From the NCBI GenBank assembly GCA_013176395.1, contig JABMLP010000018.1:1054001-1118000 (forward strand): a stretch of 64,000 nt of DNA. Direction: 5' to 3'. This document shows positions 13,201 to 24,263 of this stretch, piece after piece; within the stretch, counting starts at the first letter, position 1; every line of letters begins with the position of its first letter. The notes beneath the pieces are model-generated. The model was given only the letters and a program-made list of their open reading frames with translations. It was not told the DNA's origin and did no database searches. The position numbers and the translations under genes are program-made. The DNA is from Venturia oleaginea (Eukaryota; Ascomycota; Dothideomycetes; Venturiales; Venturiaceae).

Positions 13201-16200
13201 AACAGCTCCTCGATCATTCAGAGCTACGCCGAGCTCAACGACCCCGAGGCGTTGGTCGAGAAAGTCTTTGCCGCTTTCCCTGAGGCCAAAAATCAACTCA
13301 TCAACGCTCAAGATGTACAGCACTTTTTGATGCTCTGCCAACGTCGTGGTCAGAAGCCGGTTCCTTTTGTTCCTGTGCTCGACGAGACCTTCGAGTTTTT
13401 CTTCAAGAAGGATTCCCTCTGGCATTCCGAGGACCTCGAAGCCGTTGTTGACCAGGATGTTGGCCGAACTTGCATCCTGCAAGGTCCTATGGCTGTCAAG
13501 TATTCCAAGGTGGTTGATGAGCCAATCAAGGAGATTCTTGATGGAGTACACGAAGGTCACATCAAGATGTTGACCCAAGACCTTTATGATGGTGACGAGA
13601 GCAAGATCCCAACGATTGAGTACTTCGGTGGCAAGCTTCTCAATATCACCGAACATGTCGAGTCAGAAGGTCTTGTTGTCTCTGAGATTGACAACAAGCT
13701 CGTGTATCGTTTATCTGCAAGTCCCAACGCAGCGCTTCCTCAGATCGATGACTGGATGCAGCTGCTTGCTGGCCATGTTTACTCTTGGAGACACGCCTTC
13801 TTTACTGCGGATGTCTTCGTCCAAGGACAGCGTTTCCAGACCAATCCTATGCGACGTGTTTTTGCACCAACAGCTGGTATGAGGATCGAAATTGCCCATC
13901 CACAAGACCCTGCGAAGACCATTATCACCGTCTCTGAGCCTCTGAATGGTACTGGGAAGTATGTCCAGACTGTGGAAATCAGCCAGACTGAGAAGAATGT
14001 CATATCCGTTCAACTCATTGAGGGCCGCTCGGCTACTGGCGGACCTGTTGCCTTGCCATTCAAATTCACTTACCACCCAGAGACTGGATATGCACCCATT
14101 CGCGAGGTCATGGAAGGCCGAAATGACCATATCAAAGAGTTCTACTACAAGATCTGGTTTGGCGATAATCAAGAAGTACCTTTTGACACCCCAGTCAGCT
14201 CTAAATTCGATGGAGGTCGTGCTACCGTTACCAGCGAAGCAATCAATGACTTTGTCCATGCTGTCGGCAACACCGGCGAGGCCTTTGTCGACCGACCTGG
14301 CAAAGAGGTGTTTGCACCAATGGACTTCGCCATTGTCGTCGGCTGGAAAGCCATCACCAAGCCCATCTTCCCTCGTGTCATTGATGGTGATCTCTTACGC
14401 CTGGTTCATTTGTCCAATGGCTTCCGCATGATTCCTGGCGCATCCCCACTCAAGAAGGGAGATGTGTTAGATACCACTGCCCAGGTCAACGCTGTCATCA
14501 ATCAATCCTCTGGCAAGATGGTCGAGGTTTGCGGCACTATCACCCGTGATGGCAAGCCTGTGATGGAGGTTACCAGCCAGTTCCTTTACCGTGGAGAGTA
14601 TAAGGACTTCGAGAACACCTTCCAACGAAAGACTGAGACTCCGATGCAGCTTCATCTCGGGACACCGAAAGATGTTGCTATCCTCCGCTCCAAGGAGTGG
14701 TTCCGCATGGAAGACACGGATACTGAGTTGCTCGGCAAGACCTTGACCTTCCGTCTCCAGAGTTACGTCAAGTACAAGGACACGACAGTCTTCAGCTCTG
14801 TTCAGACCATCGGAGAAGTGCTTGTTGAGCTTCCCAGCAAGGAGATTGTCCAGGTCGCCTCCGTGGACTACGAGGCTGGTGTTTCTTATGGAAACCCAGT
14901 CACCGATTACTTGCAGCGCAACGGCTCACCAATCGATCAGCCTGTCAATTTCGAGAACCCAATTCCTCTGAACGGCAAGACCGCCCTTACACTGAAGGCG
15001 CCTGCTACCAATGAAACTTATGCTCGAGTTTCTGGTGATTACAACCCAATTCACGTTTCAAGAGCTTTTGCCAGCTACGCCAATCTCCCCGGCACTATCA
15101 CTCACGGCATGTATTCCAGTGCAGCCGTGCGAAGTCTCGTTGAGACTTGGGCTGCAGAGAACCACATCGGTCGTGTGCGAAGCTTCCATGCCTCCCTTGT
15201 TGGTATGGTTCTGCCTGACGACATCATTGATGTCAAACTCAGACATGTTGGTATGGTTTCCGGTCGCAAGATCATCAAGATCGAGGCCATGAACAAGGAG
15301 ACTGAGGAGAAGGTGCTGTTGGGTGAGGCCGAGGTTGAGCAACCTACCTCATCATATGTCTTCACTGGACAAGGTTCCCAGGAACAGGGAATGGGAATGG
15401 ATCTGTATGGCAGCAGCCCTGTGGCCAAGGAGGTTTGGGACCGCGCCGATGCTCACTTCTGGGACAACTATGGTAAGTGCCTTCACTCTCAAGTAGAAGA
15501 ACTTCGTCTAACAACATCTAGGCTTCAAGATTACCAACATCGTCAAGAACAACCCCAAAGAGCTCACTATCCACTTTGGTGGTCCTCGAGGCAAGGCCAT
15601 TCGTCAGAACTACATGTCTATGACTTTTGAGACTGTCGCTGCCGATGGTTCTGTCAGGTCAGAGAAGATCTTCAAGGAGATTGACGAGAATACCACCTCT
15701 TATACATACCGCTCCCCCACTGGTCTTCTGTCTGCCACCCAATTCACTCAACCAGCCTTGACACTCATGGAGAAGGCTTCTTTCGAAGACATGCGCTCCA
15801 AGGGTCTCGTGCAGGACGACAGTAGCTTCGCTGGCCACTCTCTTGGCGAATACTCCGCTCTCGCTGCTTTGGCTGAGGTCATGCCTATCGAGTCTCTTGT
15901 CTCGGTTGTGTTCTACCGCGGTCTCACCATGCAAGTCGCTGTCGAACGTGACGCAAGTGGTCGCTCTAACTACAGCATGTGCGCTGTCAACCCCTCGCGT
16001 ATCTCCAAGACCTTTAACGAATCAGCTTTGCAATACGTCGTTGAGAATATCACGGAGCAAACCACATGGCTACTCGAGATTGTCAACTTCAACATTGCGA
16101 ACATGCAGTACGTTTGTGCTGGAGATCTGCGAGCATTGGACTGCCTCACCAACGTTCTCAACTACCTTAAACTGCAGAAGATCGACATCCAGGAGTTGAC

Positions 16201-16618
16201 ACGGACACTCAGCCTCGAGGAAGTCAAGGCACACCTCGTTGAGATCATCACAGGATGTGCAAAGGAGACAGAGGCTAAGCCCAAGCCCATCGACCTTCAA
16301 CGTGGTTTTGCCACTGTTCCATTGAGGGGAATTGATGTGCCCTTCCACTCCACTTTCTTGCGATCCGGTGTCAAGCCTTTCCGATCTTTCTTGCTCAAGA
16401 AGATCCATAAGACTTCCATCGACCCGCAGAAGCTGATTGGCAAATACATTCCCAATGTTACAGCGAGACCGTTTGCGCTCACCAAGGAGTATTTTGAGGA
16501 TGTGTACAGGTTGACCAGTTCTCCAAAGATTGGCGCTATTTTGGCCAACTGGGAGAGATACATGGATGAGGGTGTCGCACCTGGCGGTGAAGGGCAGAAG
16601 GCTGCTCCAGCTGCCTAA
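10285..16618 (+). CDS. FAS1: Fatty acid synthase subunit beta
   Basis: This is the beta subunit of the fungal alpha6beta6 synthase. Exons are 10285..15472 and 15522..16618. The 49-nt intron has a GTAAGT donor, a CTAAC branch site and a TAG acceptor, and splits a Gly codon. The product is 2094 aa. Domain order: acetyl transferase with Ser282 in TGHSQG; FMN-dependent enoyl reductase ([29 protein letters not shown]); a central dehydratase/hot-dog region with the MaoC-like motif [13 protein letters not shown] near residue 1583; and malonyl/palmitoyl transferase with Ser1836 in [11 protein letters not shown]. The alpha subunit supplies the last part of that transferase fold. The start [15 protein letters not shown] fits the family N-terminus. 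No lesion is seen. Confidence 0.98.
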
Positions 16619-17312
16619 GGGCTTTATGTTTAATGGTTTCTTGATTTTGTCATCTTGGTTTGGCATGGGGAAGGACCTAAAATGGAGTTTTTTTGATTCA
16701 GCGAGTCCTGTGGGGAATGATGGCGAATGTCTCCTGCCGGTAAAGTTTTTGTAGATGTCTGTATTTAATATCCATTTCTATTGCATCTTTGGCTTTATGT
16801 CTCCTTTTGGTCATGCCATTGAACTTGTGTGATTGCGCGCGTAGGGGCTATCATATCTAGGTGGTTTATGTTCTCACTTTCAGACGGAAACCGATATGGA
16901 TAAAAGTAAGTTGCGTTCAAGTAAATGCTGTTCAAAGTTATATTTTTTTATCGCTTCCCTTGAACAAATAGTGGACTGGTAAAACGAGTTTGAAAATAGT
17001 GGAAACCCATCCTGCCGTAACTGTCATCTGATTTAAAAAAGAAGTGGGGCTGTAAGCTCGACAGAGATCACAAATCAATCAGCAGACTCCTGCTCCAGCT
17101 TCGTCAATCATTCTTCTACTATCATCACCAGTCACGAATTACTTCTGATGAGAACGAGTACTCCGCTTACCCGTTCGAGTCGTGAACGTGCGACGCCCCT
17201 TTTGTAGGATAGTCTTCAACCACCGAAGCTCCTGTAAATTGGTCTCCTCTCGTTGAAAGAAATCAGGTATGGCCAATGTCCAGCCACTGCAACGATGACT
17301 CCAAACTAAGAC
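16619..17312. other. FAS1 3' flank and intergenic
   Basis: This stretch is AT-rich, with several short T-runs suited to a 3'-UTR. No coding frame is recognised. Confidence 0.5.
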
Positions 17313-18095
17313 ATGTTAAATATAGCCGGGATGAATATTCCAGATTATACTGGCGAAATGAGTGGGGAAGTCCGAAGAAAGAGCCATTTTCTCCGTTCCT
17401 TGAAGAACAAAACATTGTTAAAAGAGCCGGTCGTTCACGAGCCATTTCCGGTGGACAACTCCAAGTCACGATTATTGAACCTTCCCGGAGAGCTAAGATT
17501 GCTAATCTGGGAATACGCCTTCACTCTGTCAACAGATGAACGACTACAGCTGGCTCAATATTCTCCCAAACGACGTGATGCTTTCGCTCTGGTTCTCACC
17601 TGCAAGCAGATTGGCTAGGAGATCGGACAGCTTCCTTATCTCAATGCCGTTTTCGTGATCTGGCCAGGCTCCCAGTTACCCCGCGACAGCCAGAAGGGTT
17701 GGATTGACTTACCGGAAGGATACGTCGTGAAATGGACGAATACATTACCTCCGGCTTTGCAAGCACGTCCAAATACGATCAAGTCTCTGGCCATCGGATT
17801 CTCCCTCTTCCATGACACGAATCCTCTGGACAGTCTCATCGACTCGGACACTCTGCACGATGCTGGAGTCAAGCCCGAAGAGTTCATCATCAAAATGTGT
17901 ACGTGCAGCAGTCGCATTAGTCCTGCTCAAGAATCTGGACGCATCATGAACTTCTGTATCAGCTTGGAGCGACTGACTGTGTATTTTCCCACCCTTGATA
18001 AGATATTCATCTACTACTGCTCGAAGTGTAGTCATAAACGAATGCTCACATTATACGTTCGTCTTCGGGCGGCTCTTGGGGCCCTCAACCAGTGA
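17313..18095 (+). pseudogene. Broken F-box/2EXR-like gene
   Basis: One frame runs through the whole stretch, interrupted only by TAG at 17616..17618. The N-terminal part has LLNLPGELRLLIWEYAF followed by LVLTCKQIG. That pattern is typical of the large fungal F-box-like/2EXR family, which has an LPxELRxxIWEY motif and then a 'CxxI..E' helix. Immediately after the stop the frame resumes with EIGQLPYLNAVF, as expected for that family. The similarity then continues into a second frame from about 18092, suggesting either a further frameshift or an unrecognised intron. The likely role of an intact copy is substrate recognition or an unknown function; this copy is probably dead. A sequencing error at one base cannot be excluded. 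18096..18651 holds only this possible tail. Confidence 0.6.
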
Positions 18096-18651
18096 AAGGA
18101 TTCAATGAAAATAAAGTAGAGATGAGATGGGTGGCAGCTCCACATCCTGGTCAAGCTTTAGAGGCGATTCCCTGGACCTCAAGAACGGTGAATATCGAAT
18201 ATTATGAAATTTTTCAGGTGTCTTGCGTTCAGTGTCTTCGAGCACGGGCGAAAACAGGTGTCGAGAGAGGGACAGTGAGCATTGATAGCCTTAGATGTGG
18301 AGGTATGGTCGATTATCTTTTCTCGAACCAGTGGTCCTCAACTGACTGGAGTATTAGATCCCAAGCACAAGATTACCATCAAGCCTAGATGGTCTTCTGT
18401 GCTGAAGGAAAGGCTGGGACTCTCAAACCCTGGTCGAAAGGAGGTAAGAAACCTCTCACGCCCCTTTACATGCTCCACCACTACTTCTTCTGGCTAGCGC
18501 ATGGAGTGGAGCCGATGAATCAGAAGGGAGCCTGTTCATTTTCGCGACCCGTTTCGTCGACCAGCTTCAACTGTCACAAGCTAACAACCACGAGTTTGTC
18601 CCTCTCGTCTTTCATCTCCAGTTTTCCTTATATTATACTTTACCACGTTCA

Positions 18652-18930
18652 ATGGCGGCTAAAAACTGCATGGAAGAGCTACCAGAGGAACTCTTGGTGC
18701 AGACTTGTCATTATCTCGATCGGCAGGCACTGGCTCGCCTGGCCCGCGTCTCGAAACAATTTCACCGCATCGCCATTCCCGAGCTCTATTCTCTTTTGAT
18801 ACTGATAGGAAAAGGAGCAGGAAAGATCACTGCAATAACGTCTCTGTTTCCAGTCTTGTGGAAGCCCTCCTTTAGCCCTATATTGCTTCGCAATCTTAGT
18901 ATTGTGGCCAACACAAGTCGCACGCTATAG
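18652..18930 (+). pseudogene. Truncated F-box protein gene
   Basis: The frame begins with an F-box: EELPEELLVQTCHYLDRQAL, then LARVSKQFHRIAIPELY. F-box domains bind Skp1 in SCF ubiquitin ligases. After about 45 residues the frame holds only ~45 more before a TAG. It has no leucine-rich or other substrate-binding repeats, whereas relatives usually run to 300-600 residues. Following sequence is littered with stops in all frames up to E1. I read it as a truncated relic; a short functional F-box-only protein is less likely. Confidence 0.55.
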
Positions 18931-19732
18931 GAGAGAGAACGACGAGATACGTTGTGATTGCTGCCTGGACTCGAATAGAATAACCTGATATGGATCACGA
19001 TAAATTGACAGTATGTTGTCAATCGCACTCGTTACATTCTAGCACATCTCCCTCTCAACAATGGACTACCCTCCCAGGCTCAACCAAGTATGAAAATAAG
19101 TTGCAACTCGAAACCGTTGATGGACTGAAAAAGCCTATAGTAAGTTCTGGAAAGAAAACTGCCATGAATTCATCAAGATCGACCCCAAATTAATAGTATT
19201 CGATACGAAAGCGACCACCGTGATACTTGGGGTGCTCAATAGGGAATGAGCTAATAATTAAGTTCTAGGAAGGTTAGGAGTTCTTAGAATTATACACGCA
19301 AAAGGCTGGAGAAAGACAAATGCGTACTATTCCTAGTTTTACTATGGAGCAAAAGTGAAGCATTTTCAACTCAATTCTACTCGTTACTTCTGCTGCTTCC
19401 ACCAATAACAATAAAACCCAAGGAGCTCGTCGAATCTTGAGTCCGAGTATCGATCTCCATCGCTTATCCTTCCTTCAAATTGCAGAGGCTGTACTTCTTA
19501 CTCTGAGGCATGTTTTGATATTCCTAGCACAGTGGCTTCGCCAAGTCAATGTCTTTCCAGATGTCTCAAAAGGAGGTAGCACTCAGTAGTTTTGAAGTCC
19601 CACAATTTTAGATCAATATTGGATTGGGCGACACATCAGTCTCTGCTTCTCCCGATGAGCAGAGATGGAGGTCTCGTGCTACAATTATCGCATGGAAGCA
19701 GAGCCTCCATCTCCATGCAGACAAGGATTACC
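18931..19732. other. Degenerate intergenic stretch
   Basis: No gene is recognised. It lies between the F-box relic and the left LTR flank and may be decayed F-box gene sequence. Confidence 0.4.
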
Positions 19733-19995
19733 TCAGCAAACGGCACATCCCGGCGCTAAGCCCGTCGCGGCTGGAATAGGCCAATAACTGCGATCGGGTG
19801 TGAGTAGAGTCATGTCGAATATATTACTGTATTCCGCAATTAAACCTTGGGATCCGCCTATTGCTGTCAAAAGTTCGCGGAACGGTTCGTGTGATGTAAC
19901 GAAACAATGATTCGATCCTGGCTCTGATTGTGCACGATGAAGCTTTTCACCAAGGCTCAGCAAGGGCACAACCGTTGCGATCGAGGATCGCATGC
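19733..19995 (-). other. Unrecognised open frame abutting the E1 LTR
   Basis: An 86-codon frame starts two bases from the LTR edge. It has reasonable composition (a GSQGLIAEYSNIFDMTLLTP segment) but no motif I recognise. It may be the remainder of a gene cut at the LTR, so its real start would be lost. It does not match the Tc1 fragment on the other side of E1. Confidence 0.3.
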
Positions 19996-20199
19996 TGTCA
20001 CGTTTGACCTTGGACTTGACTTGGAAGCATGACTTGAATTCTATGGGATGTGCGAAGTTGTAAGGATGAGGAGCTAACTAAGAGGTAGAGACGAGTCTAA
20101 GTACTTGCGACCAGTCTCGCGCTAGACCTGATCGAGCAGAACCACCACATTTAACTACATTTAACTGCATTCGAATACCAACATAGTTCGATCATGACA
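19996..20199 (-). repeat. E1 3' LTR
   Basis: A 204-bp direct repeat of 25907..26108, bounded by TGTCA...TGACA. The adjacent internal side has the polypurine tract. Confidence 0.93.
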
Positions 20200-20283
20200 G
20201 TACCCCCCAACAAGGCCGAGGCGCAATGGTTCAAACTGAACTATTTGGCGAGGTGACTGACAAACTTGAAGCATGATCGAATC

Positions 20284-23200
20284 CTAACCAGGCCTGTACC
20301 CGGTTGGTTTTGGTTTTCTTGGATATCTCTGGTGAAATTCATCAACCGCGCTCTTTGCGTTGTGCAAGAATTGAAGGGGTTCCCATGTCGGTAAGTAATA
20401 GCCTTCCCATTTAACCTTGTAGTCAAATCTCTTCGTAGCTTTGTTGAATCGTGAATCAACGACTTCATCCAGGGTGTAGATTCCATCGTTTTCTTCAACA
20501 TCGACGGGAGGAGGTTGCGAGTCATTCTGGTTTGGAAACATCCTGTCGGAAGGGGGGTAGGCAGGGAGCAGTAGATTTGTATGAAAGACGGGATGGCAAT
20601 GCATAGAAGGAGGGAGCTCGAGTTTGTAAGCGTCGTGGTCTAGGGCTTGTAGAATCTTGAATTTGCCGGCGAACTTGCAGTCGAACTTTTTGGATGGGCG
20701 CGTGGTCTTGATATTCTTGAGGTTTAGCCAAACCCAGTCACCAACTTTGTAGTTTGGAGAACCAAGCCGAAGTTTGTTCTTGAAATATTCGTAGGTAGCG
20801 CTGGCGTGGCGGATCTCGTTGTAGCAAATCTTCTCAAGGTTTGCCTTGAAGTCAGCCATGGAATTAGCTTTTCGTGTCTCGGTAATTTCGTGGCGAGAGG
20901 CGTTACGGTCTGGTTGAATTGGCGCTTCCAATCCGGAGCGTGGATCGTAGCCGTAGGCGGCAAAAAATGGTGTGAGTTTTGTTGCATTGGAGGGTGTGTT
21001 GTTGATCACGAATCCGCAGAGTGGTAACCATTCGTCCCAATCATCTTGTTGATAATTGCAGTAAGCACGGATGTAGATTTCGACTTGGGCATTCGCTCGC
21101 TCGGTCCCGCCATCTGTCTCGGGGTGGAAACTGGTGGAGAGGCGGATTCGGATTCCGAGGCGTTTGCAGAGTACTTTCCAGAGGATAGCAACGAATTGGG
21201 ATCCTCGGTCGGAGATAATGCTTCGAGGTAAGCCGTGGAGGCGGTAGACGTGTTGGAGAAAGAGTAAGGCGCATTCGCGGGCTTCTGGGAGTTTTTGGCA
21301 GGGGATAAGGTGCTTGATTTTGGTGAGGCGATCGACAATTACTAAGAGGCAGGTATTACCTCCTTTGCGTGTAGCAGGTAAATCGGTAATGAAGTCCATC
21401 TGGATATCTTCCCATCTTCGTTGAGGGGCTTCGAGAGTGTTGAGGAGTCCTTGGTACATTAGGTTGCTCGGTTTTGCGCGTCGACAGGCGTCGCATCGTG
21501 AGACCCATTTGTCCGAGGTGGCGTGCATGCCATGCCAGTAGTAGAACTTGCGGATTTTGAGGAAGTTGTTAGCTTTACCCGGGTGACCTGCGACATTACA
21601 GTCGTGGTTCGCTTTCAGAATGTATGCTTGTAGTGTATCGTCTTGGGGAATAAATAGACACTTTTTATACCAAAGGCGGCCGTCGCGTTCTTCGCAGTCC
21701 TGCATCCGCAACGTTCGGTGGTGGGTTTTGCCGTCGCGTAGTTTTTCAAGACTTCGCGTGGTTCTTTGTCTTTAGTCAACGCTCTAGCTTAGAGTTCTTC
21801 AAACTTGTCTTCGTCCCAAATAAGCTCTTCGTCGTCTGGGTCTTGCGAAGAGATGAATATGTCCGGAGGGGAGAACGGGGTGGTTGGGGTTTGTTCTTCA
21901 GCTACTGCGTCGTTGCTAGGTTTGTTCCATATATCGTTGAGGGGCTCAAGGGATTCGTCCCCGTCATTTTCGGAAGAGTCGCGGTAGTCTGGGTTTTTCT
22001 CGAAGTCTTGTGGAGAGGAGTGGTCGCGAAGCGTAACTGGGCATAATGAAAGATTGTGGACTTGGAGCGCTAGTTCTTTTCGAATCTTAGGGTCAAGTGT
22101 GTGGGGTTTAAGCATAACCTGTGACTGGTGCTGGATACGCGGGTCGGATACGTTTGAGGGGAGGTCTTGGGAGCGGCGGGTCAAGGCGTCGGGTTTCGTA
22201 GTATCTTTTCCTGGTCTCCATTTGATTTCGAAGTGGAATTGGGAGAGGAATTCGGCCCAACGGGCTTGTCGGCGAGTGAGTTTTTTGGTTGACATGTAGT
22301 ATTCGAGGTTTCGGTGGTCTGTAATAACTTCGATCGGGTCTTCAGTTCCTTCGAGCTCTCCTCGCCACTCTTCAAATACGCGAATGATTGCTAGGAGTTC
22401 TTTGTCGTAGATTTCGTAATTATACTCCTGGGGTGTGAACTTGTGAGAGAAGAAGGCGACGGGGTGTAGCAAACCGTCATTGCCGATTTGTGAGAGTACT
22501 CCAGCGCCTACCCAGTCGGAGGCGTCTGTTTCGACAATACAATTCTTTGTAGGGTCGAAATGTGCGAGGATTGGTGTGGAGATGAAGGCTTCTTGGAGTT
22601 TATCAAAAGCGGCGCGCTGTTTTGGGCCGAAGTAGAACGGCTTGTCTTTTTTCAGTAAGTCGGTAAGAGGTTTCGCGGTGGAGGAGTAATTGAAAATAAA
22701 ACGGCGGTAGAGATTGGCAAAACCGAGGAAGGATTGGACGTCGTGGCGAGTGGTACAGTATTGCCAATCAATGATTGTTTTGACTTTGTCCGGGTCCATC
22801 CGGATTCCGTGGTCTGTGATAATTAAACCGAGAAATTTGACTTCTGTCTGGTAGAATTCGCATTTGTCGATGTCGATGTTGAGTCCTGCTGCGTGCATTC
22901 GTTCGATAACCTGCCGCACTTGAATTTTATGCTCTTCGAGAGTTTCGCTGTAGATTAGGATGTCGTCGAGGTACGCGGTGCAGAAAACGTCGAGGAAGTC
23001 TTTAAGTTGTTCGTTAATATACGACTGCCAGGTCGCCGGGGCATTGCAGAGGCCGAAGTTCATAACTAGAGATTCGAACAGACCGAAGCGGGTTCTGAAT
23101 GCAGTGAGAGGAACGCTGTCGGGGTGGACTCGGAGTGCGTTGAATGCTGAGATAATATCGATCTTCGTGAAGTACTTGGCTTTGCTGAGTTTGTCTAGGG

Positions 23201-24263
23201 TTTCGCGGAGTAAGGGAATAGGGTATCGGTTTTTTCGAGTAATGGCGTTGAGTTTTCGGTAGTCTACGCAGAATCGCAGACCACCACCTGGTTTTTTGAC
23301 AAAGATACATGGGGAACTGACGTCGGACTGGCTTTTTCTGATAAAACCTTTTCCCAAATTCTCCTCCAGCCATTTCCGGAGGCATTTGAGTTCGTTCTGG
23401 GACAAACTGTAGAGAGGAGCGTTGGGTAACTGGTCTTTCTTGTCTTCTTGAATTTCGATTTTGTGGTCGACGAGGCGTGAAGGGGGCAGTGAATCAGCAG
23501 CTTTTCTGTTAAAAGCGTGCGCGAGGTCGTGAAGGTCTTTGGGTAACTGGGGGCGAGGGTCTTTGTAATCTGGTTTCTTCGCCAGAAATTTATCGATATC
23601 TTGAATACTGATTGCGTAGATTTGAGCATTGGGCTGCTTAGAATTCCATTGAAAAGCGTGAGAGTTGACAATCTTCCAATCGCGAGGAGAGTCCGGGGTT
23701 TCTTGAGGGGGTACGCGGGCACCAAACGGGAGCGGGATATACTCAACAGAGCCCTTGTGGCCCTGAAGACATTTCTTAGAACAGTGGGTACCGAAGTGAA
23801 TACTACGATTCTCAAAATCGAGTTTCACACCGTGGAGGTTCATCCAGGGAGTGCCAAAGATGACTGCTGCGGAGCCGAGACGGGTAACAAAGAATTTCGT
23901 GGTTTCGAGGTGGTGTTCTCCGGTTCTGACGGAGACGTGGATTTCGTGAGTAACGTAAGAGGGTGCAGAGGATGCCTGTTCGCCGTCAAAGGCTTTGAAG
24001 CGGCGGGGGTTTTCGAGGGGAATAAAGGGAAAGCCATGGGATTGCGCAAAATCGAGGTCCATGAAACTTCCTGTGGCAAAGGAATCAGTAACGGCGAGGG
24101 TTTTGATCGATTCATTAAGTGTAATTGGGACTATGATTGGTCTAGAGTCTACTGGTCTATCAATCTCTCCTGTTGATTTCTCTGAGTAACCTAGAACTGC
24201 CGAACTGATGTGAAGAACATGTCGTTTCGATTTGTTGTCGTGTCTCGATGAACGTCTTTTCAA
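20284..24263 (-). pseudogene. pol: E1 pol polyprotein, broken
   Basis: Read in two pieces. 24263..21789 holds the protease (TDSFATGSF), reverse transcriptase with catalytic YLDD, and RNase H (ETDASD). 21711..20284 holds integrase with the HHCC zinc finger (H...GHPG, CDACRR), catalytic residues in DFITDLP, ISDRGSQF and FHPETDGGTERAN, and a C-terminal chromodomain (DYKVKWEGYYLPTWEP). TAA at 21789..21791 follows FEEL; the reading continues in frame for ~20 codons, then shifts before the integrase. The protease has DSF where DSG is usual. The frame has no ATG at its start (first start-like codon TTG, overlapping the gag stop), so translation probably depends on a -1 shift from gag. Confidence 0.88.

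Noticed and set aside
24260..24263. ATGA-type stop/start overlap between E1 gag and pol
   Set aside because: The base string is TTGA, not ATGA, so simple termination-reinitiation at an AUG is not supported.
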